Assembly: GCA_943326975.2 (NCBI GenBank)
Contig: CALPVI020000065.1
Span: forward strand, 1-7,954
Direction of reading: 5' to 3'
Source: Actinomyces viscosus
GTDB lineage: Bacteria; Bacteroidota; Bacteroidia; Flavobacteriales_D; Crocinitomicaceae
Length of the DNA stretch: 7,954 bases
Shown: positions 1 to 7,025 of the stretch, in pieces
How positions within the stretch are numbered: position 1 is the first letter of the stretch
Layout of the letters: each line of letters opens with the position of its first letter
Program-made: the position numbers and the translations under genes
The notes under the pieces: model-generated
Databases searched by the model: none
What the model was told of the DNA's origin: nothing
Seen by the model: only the letters and a program-made list of their open reading frames with translations

Positions 1-1343
1 TCGTATGCACCATGATGCGTTGCGCCATCAGCTCCAACAAATCCACCACGATCTAAACACAAGACAACATTCAAATTTTGTAAAGCAACGTCATGTAACA
101 CTTGATCAAATGCACGTTGCATAAAAGATGAATAAATGTTACAATAAGGCACCATTCCTTGTGTCGCTAGTCCTGCAGAGAATGTAACAGCATGTTGTTC
201 TGCGATACCAACGTCGAATGAACGATCTGGCATTGCTTCCATCATTATATTCAATGAGCAACCTGAAGGCATTGCAGGCGTAACGCCCATAATTTTTTCA
301 TTTTGTTCAGCCAATTCTACGATTGTATGTCCGAAAACATCTTGGTACCTTGGAGGTTGAGGTGTTTTAGGAACAATTTTTACAATCTCTCCGGTATCTT
401 TATTAAATACCCCTGGAGCATGCCATTTTGTTGGATTTCCTTCCTCAGAGTATTTATATCCTTTTCCTTTTTTAGTTAGAATGTGTAACAATTTTGGACC
501 AGGAATATCTTTTAAGTCCTCCATTACCTTTGCTAAACCAATCACATCATGACCATCAACTGGCCCAAAATAACGAAAGTTAAATGATTCAAATAAATTA
601 CTTTGTCTAAGTAAAGAACCTTTTAAAGCGGTTGATATTTTAGAAGCAACTGTTTGAGCATCAGGTCCAAATTTAGAAATCTTCCCTAATAATTTCCAAA
701 CTTCATCTTTTACTTTATTGTAAGTATGAGAAGTTGTAATGTCTGTTAAGTATTCTTTTAGCGCACCTACATTTGGATCAATCGACATACAATTGTCATT
801 CAGCACTACTAATAAATCAGCATCTTTTTCGAATCCAGCGTGGTTTAAACCTTCAAAAGCCATACCTGCAGTCATTGCACCATCACCTATAACAGCAATG
901 TGATGTCTGTTTTTTTCTCCTTTGTAGTTATTAGCAACTGCCATACCCAAAGCAGCAGATATAGAGGTAGATGAATGTCCAACGCCGAATGTATCGTATT
1001 CGCTTTCAGAACGTTTTGGGAACCCTGAAATTCCACCTTTAGTTCTATTTGTATGAAATACTTCTCTTCTTCCTGTTAAGATTTTGTGACCATATGCTTG
1101 GTGACCTACGTCCCAAACTAATTGATCGTATGGTGTATTGAAAACATAATGCAATGCAACTGTCAACTCAACAACACCAAGGCTTGCACCAAAATGGCTA
1201 TTCCCAATTTCTGAGATAACATCAACAATGTATTGACGCAATTCGTTTGAGACTTGAGGTAAATCTTCTACTTTGAATTTATTTCTTAAATCCTCTGGTA
1301 GTTGAATTTGCTCTAAAAACGGGCCTGCTTTGTACTCTGCCAT
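1..1343 (-). CDS. dxs: 1-deoxy-D-xylulose-5-phosphate synthase, C-terminus outside window
   Basis: Thiamine-diphosphate (TPP) enzyme that condenses pyruvate with glyceraldehyde 3-phosphate to 1-deoxy-D-xylulose 5-phosphate, the cytosolic entry step of the MEP isoprenoid pathway; the product also feeds thiamine and pyridoxal synthesis. The frame is open from an ATG at 1343 to the left edge, giving 447 residues of an expected 580-640, so only the C-terminal transketolase-like domain is missing. Visible motifs: MAEYKAGPFLEQI at the N-terminus; GHSSTS with His123; the TPP/Mg motif GDGAMTAG at 153-160 paired with LNDN ending at Asn184; catalytic IAEQHAVTFSAG with Glu382, equivalent to E. coli Glu370; and DRGGFVGADGATHHG near the edge. 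All expected catalytic residues in the visible part are present. It is divergent from the sensor kinase gene at 1576, with 232 nt between the starts. Identification is certain; the stop is not visible. Confidence 0.97.
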   Translation of the reverse strand, partial: MAEYKAGPFLEQIQLPEDLRNKFKVEDLPQVSNELRQYIVDVISEIGNSHFGASLGVVELTVALHYVFNTPYDQLVWDVGHQAYGHKILTGRREVFHTNRTKGGISGFPKRSESEYDTFGVGHSSTSISAALGMAVANNYKGEKNRHHIAVIGDGAMTAGMAFEGLNHAGFEKDADLLVVLNDNCMSIDPNVGALKEYLTDITTSHTYNKVKDEVWKLLGKISKFGPDAQTVASKISTALKGSLLRQSNLFESFNFRYFGPVDGHDVIGLAKVMEDLKDIPGPKLLHILTKKGKGYKYSEEGNPTKWHAPGVFNKDTGEIVKIVPKTPQPPRYQDVFGHTIVELAEQNEKIMGVTPAMPSGCSLNIMMEAMPDRSFDVGIAEQHAVTFSAGLATQGMVPYCNIYSSFMQRAFDQVLHDVALQNLNVVLCLDRGGFVGADGATHHGAY

Positions 1344-1361
1344 ATCTAAATGAATGATTAA

Positions 1362-1393
1362 CAAAATTATCGTTTATTGTTCGTACAAACAAA
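1362..1393 (-). promoter_or_regulatory. Bacteroidota-type promoter for dxs
   Basis: Read on the minus strand, TTTG at 1393-1390 is followed after 20 nt by TAATTTTG at 1369-1362, an exact match to the Bacteroidota primary sigma consensus (-33 TTTG, 17-23 nt, -7 TAnnTTTG). Transcription would begin about 4-7 nt further on, near 1356, leaving a short leader of roughly 13-15 nt before the dxs ATG at 1343. A second TTTG at 1389-1386 would give a 16-nt spacer, slightly short. The match to consensus is seen directly; use as a promoter is inferred. Confidence 0.6.
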
Positions 1394-1508
1394 TAATATT
1401 GTGATTATTTACTGCCAATATATAAATAATGTTTAATAAAAAGAAATATTTGTTAAACAAAATAAATTATACTTCTTATTTTTACCTATATCTTATTTTC
1501 ATTAGCAT

Positions 1509-1564
1509 GTTAAAAAACGTTAAGTACATACGTTTTGATTGTCTTATTCCGTTAACTTCGTTGA
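1509..1564 (+). promoter_or_regulatory. GTTAA direct repeats, candidate operator of the two-component operon
   Basis: GTTAA occurs at 1509-1513 and 1519-1523 (10 bp apart). A second pair follows as GTTAA at 1551-1555 and the variant GTTGA at 1560-1564 (9 bp apart). A further copy lies at 1452-1456. Response regulators of the OmpR/PhoB class usually bind tandem half-sites about one helical turn apart, and the gene pair just downstream encodes such a regulator, so an autoregulatory site is plausible. The sequence is AT-rich, so chance repeats must be considered. No clean TAnnTTTG promoter was found on this strand between 1344 and 1575; TATTTTTA at 1477-1484 is the nearest approach. Confidence 0.3.
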
Positions 1565-1575
1565 AAACATAATGT

Positions 1576-3189
1576 GTGAAAAAAATAAGGTTAAATGTTG
1601 TAATTCTATCAGTAATTGTTGCAATGCTTGCACTTTTAGTAATTCAGTCTTTCCAAACGGCACAGTTATATGATCGTAAGTCGACTGAATTTAAAAGTAA
1701 GGTAAACACAACTTTAGAACGTATTGCATTACGGCATGAAAAAGCAGAAGATGTTCGAAAGTATTTACAGATTATCAATCATGATTTCAGCGGACAGTAC
1801 AAAGATATTTTAAAGAAGGAATTTCAACAACTATTATCTGCGCAAGAATCCATTTCAATTAATGATACAAGCATTTTCGAAAACGGAGAAAGACAAGAAT
1901 ATTTAGTTATCAAAGGGCGCGCTTATGATACGATTTCTGGTCTCACAGCTGAACATAAAGTATTAGCTAGGGATGTAAAAGAGGTGCGTGATTTGTTTAA
2001 TAAAGGAAGTCAAAAATTAACAAAACCAGATACTTCTGAAATATCCATTCACTTGAATCAGAGAGTGATGCAACATATTTTTAAAAAGGCAAAATTTGTC
2101 AATGATATGTTGATGGAAGCTTTTCGTTCGAATGTATACGAAGAACCATCAAAACGTGTTGATGTTGAATTTTTGGATTCTGTGATTTATCATGAAATGA
2201 AGGACGATCATCTTCCAACAGATTATCAATTTATGTTGACGAATACAGATGGTCAACCAATTCATTTTAACATTAAATTGAAAAATTACATCACAAATTT
2301 AGATACCAATAAAACGGCCAATACATTATTATTTCCAAGTAATACGTTAGATGATGATTTAACTTTACGTATTTATTTTCCTTCAAAAGGATCTTTTTTA
2401 TTGAAGGTAATGGGGAAAGGATTGATTATCAGTTTGATTCTAATGATTTTGATTGTTATCGCTTTGTCGTTTATGTTTAAAACCATTTTAACACAGAAGA
2501 AATTATACGATTTAAAAAATGATTTCGTTTCTAACATGACGCATGAATTTAAAACGCCAATTTCTACTATTTCTTTGGCTTGTGAAGCGATGAATGATTC
2601 AGATATGATGGTAGGAAATACGGAATCAGTAAAGCCTTATGTAAAGATGATTCAAGATGAAAACAAGCGATTGAGTTTATTAGTGGAGCAGATTTTACAG
2701 AGCGCTGTTTTAGACAGAGGCGAATTGCAGTTGAAAAAAGAAAAGGTGCTGATTAATGAGGTTTTACATGAAATAGCACTTCATGCCGATTTAAGAATTA
2801 GGTCTATTGACGGGAAAGTGAAATTGGATATTCCAATACAATTAATTGAAATTGAAACTGATCGTATGCATTTTACGAACTTAATTACCAATTTAGTTGA
2901 TAATGGGATAAAGTACAGTGAAGGTTCGCCAGAAATTACTATTAAATTAGAAAAAGAGGGAACTGGATATTTATTATCTGTTTCTGATAAAGGTATCGGA
3001 ATTAAGAAAGAACATATTTCTAAAATATTTGATAAATTATATAGAGTCCCTACGGGTAACTTGCATAATGTCAAAGGATTTGGTTTAGGTTTGAGTTATG
3101 TAAAAGCAATTGCTAATCTTGAAGGTTGGAATATTACCGTTCGAAGTGTAGTAGGTGAAGGTACAACATTTAGTATTAAAATTAAGTAA
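1576..3189 (+). CDS. Membrane sensor histidine kinase (RprX-like)
   Basis: Membrane kinase that would sense an envelope signal, autophosphorylate on histidine and pass the phosphate to the regulator encoded next. Transmembrane helices lie at about 8-26 and 283-301, enclosing a periplasmic domain of about 255 residues that I cannot assign to a known sensor family. There is no room for a HAMP domain: only about 12 residues separate helix 2 from the dimerisation helix. HisKA has MTHEFKTP with phospho-acceptor His323. The ATPase domain has an N-box with Asn443 (LVDNGIKYS), G1 DKGIGI at 471-476, an F-box at IFDKLYR and G2 GFGLGL at 501-506, so all boxes are intact. The start is GTG at 1576: the in-frame codon TAA lies six bases upstream, and the reading begins with a sensible membrane anchor. 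No Shine-Dalgarno sequence is visible. The layout with the downstream regulator resembles RprX of Bacteroides; the signal is unknown. Confidence 0.93.
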   Translation: MKKIRLNVVILSVIVAMLALLVIQSFQTAQLYDRKSTEFKSKVNTTLERIALRHEKAEDVRKYLQIINHDFSGQYKDILKKEFQQLLSAQESISINDTSIFENGERQEYLVIKGRAYDTISGLTAEHKVLARDVKEVRDLFNKGSQKLTKPDTSEISIHLNQRVMQHIFKKAKFVNDMLMEAFRSNVYEEPSKRVDVEFLDSVIYHEMKDDHLPTDYQFMLTNTDGQPIHFNIKLKNYITNLDTNKTANTLLFPSNTLDDDLTLRIYFPSKGSFLLKVMGKGLIISLILMILIVIALSFMFKTILTQKKLYDLKNDFVSNMTHEFKTPISTISLACEAMNDSDMMVGNTESVKPYVKMIQDENKRLSLLVEQILQSAVLDRGELQLKKEKVLINEVLHEIALHADLRIRSIDGKVKLDIPIQLIEIETDRMHFTNLITNLVDNGIKYSEGSPEITIKLEKEGTGYLLSVSDKGIGIKKEHISKIFDKLYRVPTGNLHNVKGFGLGLSYVKAIANLEGWNITVRSVVGEGTTFSIKIK

Positions 3190-3194
3190 AAACT

Positions 3195-3884
3195 ATGGCA
3201 AAAAAAATTAACATATTATTGGCAGAAGATGACGAAAATTTAGGCCATTTATTAAAAACATTTTTGGCAGCAAAAGGGTTTGGTGTTGAATTAGCAAGAA
3301 ATGGAAAAACGGCTTTTGAGCGTTTCAATGAAGCAAAATATGACTTTTGTATTTTTGATGTAATGATGCCGATTATGGATGGTTTTACGTTGGCGAAAGA
3401 AATTCGTGAAATTGATCGCAAAGTACCTATTTTATTTCTTACGGCTAAAGCATTAAAGGAAGATAAGTTGGAAGGTTTTGCAATTGGAGCAGATGACTAC
3501 TTGACAAAGCCATTTTCGATGGAAGAATTATTAGCAAGGGTGAATGCAATTCTAAGAAGAGTAGAAGTTCCTGCCTCTGATGAAGATAACACTATTATGA
3601 TTGGGACAATTGCATACGAACCTGAATTGAGAATTTTACATTTAAAAGAAGGTGATAAGAAATTAACTACGAAGGAAAATCAATTACTTTCTATGTTAGT
3701 GAAGAACGAAAGTGAAATTTTAGATAGACAAGCTACATTAAGAGCAATTTGGGGTGATGATAATTATTTCAATGGCCGAAGCATGGATGTTTACATAGCT
3801 AAATTGCGAAAATTATTAAAAGATGATGAACGCATAGAAATTATGAATGTTCATGGTAAAGGATTTAAATTTATCGTAAAATAA
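3195..3884 (+). CDS. rprY: OmpR/PhoB-family response regulator (RprY-like)
   Basis: DNA-binding transcription regulator of 229 residues activated by the kinase ending 5 nt upstream; the two are surely cotranscribed. The receiver domain (about 4-120) has the acidic pair Asp12-Asp13, phospho-acceptor Asp55 in FDVMMPIMDG, the switch Thr83 in FLTAK and Lys105 in LTKPF, so it should be phosphorylatable. A winged-helix output domain spans about 133-228, with the recognition region around NGRSMDVYIAKLRKLL and a C-terminal hairpin at VHGKGFKFI. From memory, the stretches FLTAK, IGADDY, KPFSMEELLAR and DDNYFN.RSMDVYI.KLRK closely match RprY of Bacteroides, hence the symbol; orthology has not been tested. 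The family often regulates envelope or stress genes, but the targets here are unknown. It is convergent with radA. Confidence 0.94.
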   Translation: MAKKINILLAEDDENLGHLLKTFLAAKGFGVELARNGKTAFERFNEAKYDFCIFDVMMPIMDGFTLAKEIREIDRKVPILFLTAKALKEDKLEGFAIGADDYLTKPFSMEELLARVNAILRRVEVPASDEDNTIMIGTIAYEPELRILHLKEGDKKLTTKENQLLSMLVKNESEILDRQATLRAIWGDDNYFNGRSMDVYIAKLRKLLKDDERIEIMNVHGKGFKFIVK

Positions 3885-3893
3885 ATATATCAA

Positions 3894-3934
3894 TTTTGGT
3901 TGTTGAATGTAATTAATGGATTCAACAACCAAAA
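3894..3934. terminator. Perfect 15-bp inverted repeat between convergent genes
   Basis: The arms at 3894-3908 and 3920-3934 are perfect complements (TTTTGGTTGTTGAAT and its reverse complement), separated by an 11-nt loop at 3909-3919. The repeat fills the 53-nt gap between the regulator stop (3884) and the radA stop (3938), where a bidirectional terminator is expected. The polarity is unusual: on either strand the T-run opens the stem and the A-run closes it, and no U-tract follows. It is therefore not a textbook intrinsic terminator. It may act as a 3' end-protecting hairpin, or termination may rely on Rho. Confidence 0.55.
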
Positions 3935-3937
3935 AAT

Positions 3938-5299
3938 TTAAGCAAAAAGTGCTCTTACAACTTCCTCCATTTTACCGCATTTCACGATTTCAATTTTGTA
4001 ATTTGTTTGTTCGATACCTTTTGAATATTTTGAAATGATAATTTTTTCGAATCCTAATTTTTCAGCTTCAGATATACGCTGATCTATTCGATTTACGGGA
4101 CGAATTTCACCTGACAAACCAACTTCTGCCGATAGACTTACTTTTTTATCGATGGCGATATCTGCATTTGAAGAAAGAACAGCTGCTACCACTGCTAAAT
4201 CTATCGCAGGATCATCAACTTTAATTCCACCAGCAATATTTAAAAACACATCTTTTGCTCCTAATTTGAATCCACAACGTTTTTCCATAACTGCTAAAAG
4301 CATATTCAAACGTTTGCTATCAAAACCAGTTGAAGAGCGTTGAGGAGTTCCATATGCTGCGGTACTAACCAATGCTTGCACTTCAACTAACATTGGTCTT
4401 AAACCTTCTAAAGTAGCCGCTATAGCAATTCCACTCAATGAAGAGTCGGTGTTTGTTATTAAGATTTCTGAAGGATTTGCAACTTGGCGTAAACCCGTTC
4501 CCAACATTTCATAAATCCCTAATTCGTTTGTGCTTCCAAATCTATTTTTGATGGTTCTCAATAATCGGTATACATGATTTCGATCGCCTTCAAATTGCAT
4601 AACCGTATCCACCATGTGCTCCAATACTTTTGGCCCAGCAAGTGATCCTTCTTTGGTTATATGTCCGATTAGAAAAACAGGTGTATTCGTTTGTTTTGCA
4701 TAACGAAGTAATTGTGCGGTACATTCTCTTACTTGAGAAATACTACCTGGAGCACTTTCAATATGTGAACTGTATAAGGTTTGAATTGAGTCAATTACTA
4801 ATAATTGCGGTTGAATTGCTTCAGCTTGAGTAAAAATATTTTGAAGATTGGTTTCAGTTAAAATAAAACAATCTTTATTTTCCATACCAATACGTTCAGC
4901 ACGCATTTTGATTTGTTGTTCACTTTCTTCACCTGAAACATAAAGGATACGTAAATTCGTTTCCATTACGGCCAATTGCAACGTCAAAGTTGATTTACCA
5001 ATACCCGGTTCACCTCCGAATAAAATCAATGAACCAGGAACAATACCACCACCTAAAACACGATTTATTTCATTGTCTTTTAATACAATACGTGCATAGT
5101 TTTGACTTTCAATAGACTGAAGAGCTTGTGGTTTTGCGGTTCTACCAGAAGTTGAGAAAGCAACTACTTGAGAAGTGTTTTTTTCAACCACTTCTTCTAC
5201 AAAAGTATTCCATTCACTGCAAGAAGGGCATTTCCCCATCCATTTTGGAGTTTCATATCCACAACTTTGACAGAAAAAAGAAGATTTAACTTTTGCCAT
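3938..5299 (-). CDS. radA: DNA repair protein RadA (Sms)
   Basis: RecA-related, DnaB-like ATPase that helps process recombination intermediates by extending branch migration at D-loops; cytosolic and DNA-associated. Its 453 residues are the usual length. In order: an N-terminal C4 zinc finger (Cys10, Cys13, Cys24, Cys27); a RecA-fold ATPase with Walker A GGEPGIGKST at 95-104 (Lys102) and Walker B LLVIDS with Asp170; the RadA signature KNRFG at 251-255; and a C-terminal Lon-protease-like domain from about 270, which in this family is a structural and DNA-binding platform rather than a peptidase. All diagnostic motifs are intact. The ATG at 5299 gives the canonical MAKVKSSFFCQSCG opening. It lies 91 nt behind the 137-residue gene on the same strand and may be cotranscribed with dxr, though no consensus promoter or terminator was recognised in that gap. 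Confidence 0.97.
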   Translation of the reverse strand: MAKVKSSFFCQSCGYETPKWMGKCPSCSEWNTFVEEVVEKNTSQVVAFSTSGRTAKPQALQSIESQNYARIVLKDNEINRVLGGGIVPGSLILFGGEPGIGKSTLTLQLAVMETNLRILYVSGEESEQQIKMRAERIGMENKDCFILTETNLQNIFTQAEAIQPQLLVIDSIQTLYSSHIESAPGSISQVRECTAQLLRYAKQTNTPVFLIGHITKEGSLAGPKVLEHMVDTVMQFEGDRNHVYRLLRTIKNRFGSTNELGIYEMLGTGLRQVANPSEILITNTDSSLSGIAIAATLEGLRPMLVEVQALVSTAAYGTPQRSSTGFDSKRLNMLLAVMEKRCGFKLGAKDVFLNIAGGIKVDDPAIDLAVVAAVLSSNADIAIDKKVSLSAEVGLSGEIRPVNRIDQRISEAEKLGFEKIIISKYSKGIEQTNYKIEIVKCGKMEEVVRALFA

Positions 5300-5390
5300 A
5301 AATTTTAATTTAGTTTAAAACTACTAAAATGAGTTTGAAATTAATCTTTCTCAACGGAATATTATTAAAAATTTAGCTACTTATTCGTTT

Positions 5391-5804
5391 CTAATTCAAA
5401 TGTATAGTTGCCTTAATTTCGGCAATTATTTTTTCTCTTTCACTTGAATAGGTTTGATTTTTCAGGTTTACGTGTTCGAATAAATACAAACTTTTATTAA
5501 AGTAGGAAATTGAGTTTTCGTTATTTTGTTTTCGCGCCATTACAAAAAACAGCGTGGCTAACTTTTCAATATTTGTAAGATTGAATTTTGGATTAGAAGT
5601 AACGAGTTCGATAAAAGCCTCTTTTTTTAATTCAATTAATTCTTTCAAACTAATATTTAATTCATTGGTAACGATTTGATGTATCGTTTCAAATTCTTCT
5701 ATGATTTGACTATTATTTTTTATTCCCAATAAATCAGTTAAAGCTTTACCCAAAATTCTTCCGAGTAAATCCAATTGTCTTTGTAAAAAGTCTGATTGTT
5801 CCAT
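5391..5804 (-). CDS. Conserved hypothetical helical protein, coupled to dxr
   Basis: Unknown function; 137 residues, predicted soluble, no signal peptide, no membrane helix and no cysteine. It opens with MEQSDFLQRQLDLLGRILG and appears almost entirely alpha-helical. The C-terminal half (ISYFNKSLYLFEHVNLKNQ, about 99-117) looks like a TPR-type helical hairpin. The N-terminus recalls small DUF6483-type proteins of Firmicutes, but this is an impression from memory and needs a profile search. The ATG at 5804 starts one base after the dxr TAA (5808-5806), so the two genes are almost certainly in one transcript and possibly translationally coupled. Coding is supported by a full-length open frame, tight packing and the absence of any better frame. 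No conserved catalytic motif was recognised. Confidence 0.82.
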   Translation of the reverse strand: MEQSDFLQRQLDLLGRILGKALTDLLGIKNNSQIIEEFETIHQIVTNELNISLKELIELKKEAFIELVTSNPKFNLTNIEKLATLFFVMARKQNNENSISYFNKSLYLFEHVNLKNQTYSSEREKIIAEIKATIHLN

Positions 5805-5805
5805 T

Positions 5806-6963
5806 TTAGTGGATCAATGAAGTAGCGAATGCTCTTGCTGCTTTATCGCTTTCAACAAAATCTTCGTACGTTGGATTTTTAATGTTTTCACATTTCTCCA
5901 AAGTAGCCTCATTAATTCTTGCAATGTCTAAGAAACCGATTTTTTCCTTTAAAAATGCATCAACAACGATTTCGTTAGAAGCATTTAAATTACAAGCAGC
6001 GGTTCCTTCCATTTCCATTGCTTTGAATGCTAAATCCAAATTTCCGAAGGTTGCTCTATCAGGTTGTTCGAATGTTAATTGCGGATAATTCATGAAGTTG
6101 AAACGTGGAAAATCAGATTTCAATCGATCAGGATAAGCCAATGCAAATTGAATTGGTAATTTCATATCTGGTAAACCCATTTGTGCTTTCATACTTCCAT
6201 CTTCGAATTGAACCAACGAGTGAACGATTGATTGCGGATGAACGATGACATCAATTTGTTCAGGTTTTAGGTTAAACAACCATTTTGCTTCAATCACTTC
6301 CAATCCTTTGTTCATCAAAGAAGCAGAGTCAATCGTGATTTTAGCGCCCATATCCCAATTTGGGTGTTTCAATGCTTGTGCAGGTTTTACATCTCTTACT
6401 TGATCCAACGACCAACCTCTGAATGGACCGCCTGAAGCTGTAAGGTATATTTTCTCAATTTTATTATGAAATTCACCAACGATACATTGAAAAATTGCAG
6501 AATGTTCAGAATCAACAGGGTAGATGTTTACGCCATTTTCTCTTGCTAATTTAGTTACTAATTCTCCTGCAACTACTAAGGTTTCTTTATTTGCTAATGC
6601 GATTGTTTTTTTAGCATGGATTGCACTCAATGTAGGTTTTAGTCCTGCATAGCCAACCAATGCAGTAAGGACAGTATGTACTTCGTTAGATTCAACTACT
6701 TGACACAAAGCCTCTTCTCCAGCATACACAATGATATCATGATTCCAAAGGGCTTCTTTTACTTTTTCATATTGTGTTTCATCGCCAATCACAACAGATT
6801 GAGGTTGAAATTCAATTGCTTGTTGAATCAATAAATCTGCATTTCGATGAGCAGTAAGGACTTGTAAATCAAATTTATCTTGATTTGCTTTGATTACATC
6901 TAATGCCTGTGTACCAATCGAACCTGTCGACCCTAATATCGCTATACCTTTTTTGGAATCCAT
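5806..6963 (-). CDS. dxr: 1-deoxy-D-xylulose-5-phosphate reductoisomerase
   Basis: NADPH-dependent enzyme that rearranges and reduces 1-deoxy-D-xylulose 5-phosphate to 2-C-methyl-D-erythritol 4-phosphate, the second MEP step and the target of fosmidomycin; cytosolic. With the ATG at 6963 the protein has 385 residues, close to the usual size. The frame is open to a TTG at 6984, but that would add only seven residues and would place the NADPH loop unusually far in. Motifs: GSTGSIG nucleotide loop at 11-17; NKET at 125-128; metal-binding VDSEHSAIFQ with Asp151 and Glu153; ASGGPFRGW at 176-184; HPNWDMG with His200; and SLMNKGLEVIEA with Asn218, Lys219 and Glu222, the third metal ligand. All match the E. 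coli active site. It heads the run dxr, 137-residue gene, radA on the minus strand; dxs lies 4.5 kb away in the same window. Confidence 0.97.
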   Translation of the reverse strand: MDSKKGIAILGSTGSIGTQALDVIKANQDKFDLQVLTAHRNADLLIQQAIEFQPQSVVIGDETQYEKVKEALWNHDIIVYAGEEALCQVVESNEVHTVLTALVGYAGLKPTLSAIHAKKTIALANKETLVVAGELVTKLARENGVNIYPVDSEHSAIFQCIVGEFHNKIEKIYLTASGGPFRGWSLDQVRDVKPAQALKHPNWDMGAKITIDSASLMNKGLEVIEAKWLFNLKPEQIDVIVHPQSIVHSLVQFEDGSMKAQMGLPDMKLPIQFALAYPDRLKSDFPRFNFMNYPQLTFEQPDRATFGNLDLAFKAMEMEGTAACNLNASNEIVVDAFLKEKIGFLDIARINEATLEKCENIKNPTYEDFVESDKAARAFATSLIH

Positions 6964-6968
6964 AGTTA

Positions 6969-7000
6969 CAAAAGTAATAAACAAAAAATATCCTACCCAA
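6969..7000 (-). promoter_or_regulatory. Candidate Bacteroidota promoter for dxr
   Basis: On the minus strand TTG at 7000-6998 is followed after 21 nt by TACTTTTG at 6976-6969, an exact TAnnTTTG -7 element. Transcription would begin within a few bases of the dxr ATG at 6963, so the mRNA would be leaderless or nearly so. The -33 element falls inside the hairpin at 6995-7025. The match to consensus is seen; function is inferred. Confidence 0.4.
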
Positions 7001-7025
7001 TTAAGAGCAGGTTAATTCGTTGGGT
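6983..7025 (-). terminator. Possible intrinsic terminator after the 157-residue gene
   Basis: On the minus strand ACCCAA (7025-7020) pairs with TTGGGT (7000-6995), and TTAA (7015-7012) pairs with TTAA (7004-7001), leaving a 7-nt loop and a 4-nt bulge. Six T residues at 6988-6983 follow the stem by six bases. The upstream gene's stop codon (7014-7012) lies inside the stem. The hairpin is only moderately stable and the U-tract is displaced, so the call is tentative. It would insulate dxr from the upstream gene. Confidence 0.4.

Noticed and set aside
1572..1673. 33-residue cysteine-rich frame starting at ATG 1572 (MCEKNKVKCCNSISNCCNAC)
   Set aside because: It overlaps the first membrane helix of the histidine kinase in another frame; codons for Val, Ile and Leu read as Cys, Asn and Ser when shifted. 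No ribosome site or independent support, so it is most likely a frame shadow.
2781..3074. 97-residue minus-strand frame within the histidine kinase gene
   Set aside because: It lies antisense to the conserved ATPase domain, which fully explains the sequence; no recognisable protein features.
3182..3421. 79-residue minus-strand frame across the start of the response regulator
   Set aside because: Antisense to the receiver domain, whose motifs are intact; no start context or domain.
4152..4343. 63-residue plus-strand frame inside radA
   Set aside because: Antisense shadow of the Lon-like domain of RadA.
4630..4833. 67-residue plus-strand frame inside radA
   Set aside because: Antisense shadow of the RadA ATPase domain around Walker B.
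5300..5390. Search for a separate radA promoter
   Set aside because: Only TAGTTTTA, a partial -7 match, was found, with no TTG at proper spacing, so no promoter is claimed.
5882..6088. 68-residue plus-strand frame inside dxr
   Set aside because: Antisense shadow of the C-terminal part of Dxr.
6964..6984. TTG start for dxr at 6984
   Set aside because: It would add only MFITFVT ahead of the normal MDSKKGIAILGSTG opening; the ATG at 6963 gives the expected distance to the NADPH loop and the usual length.
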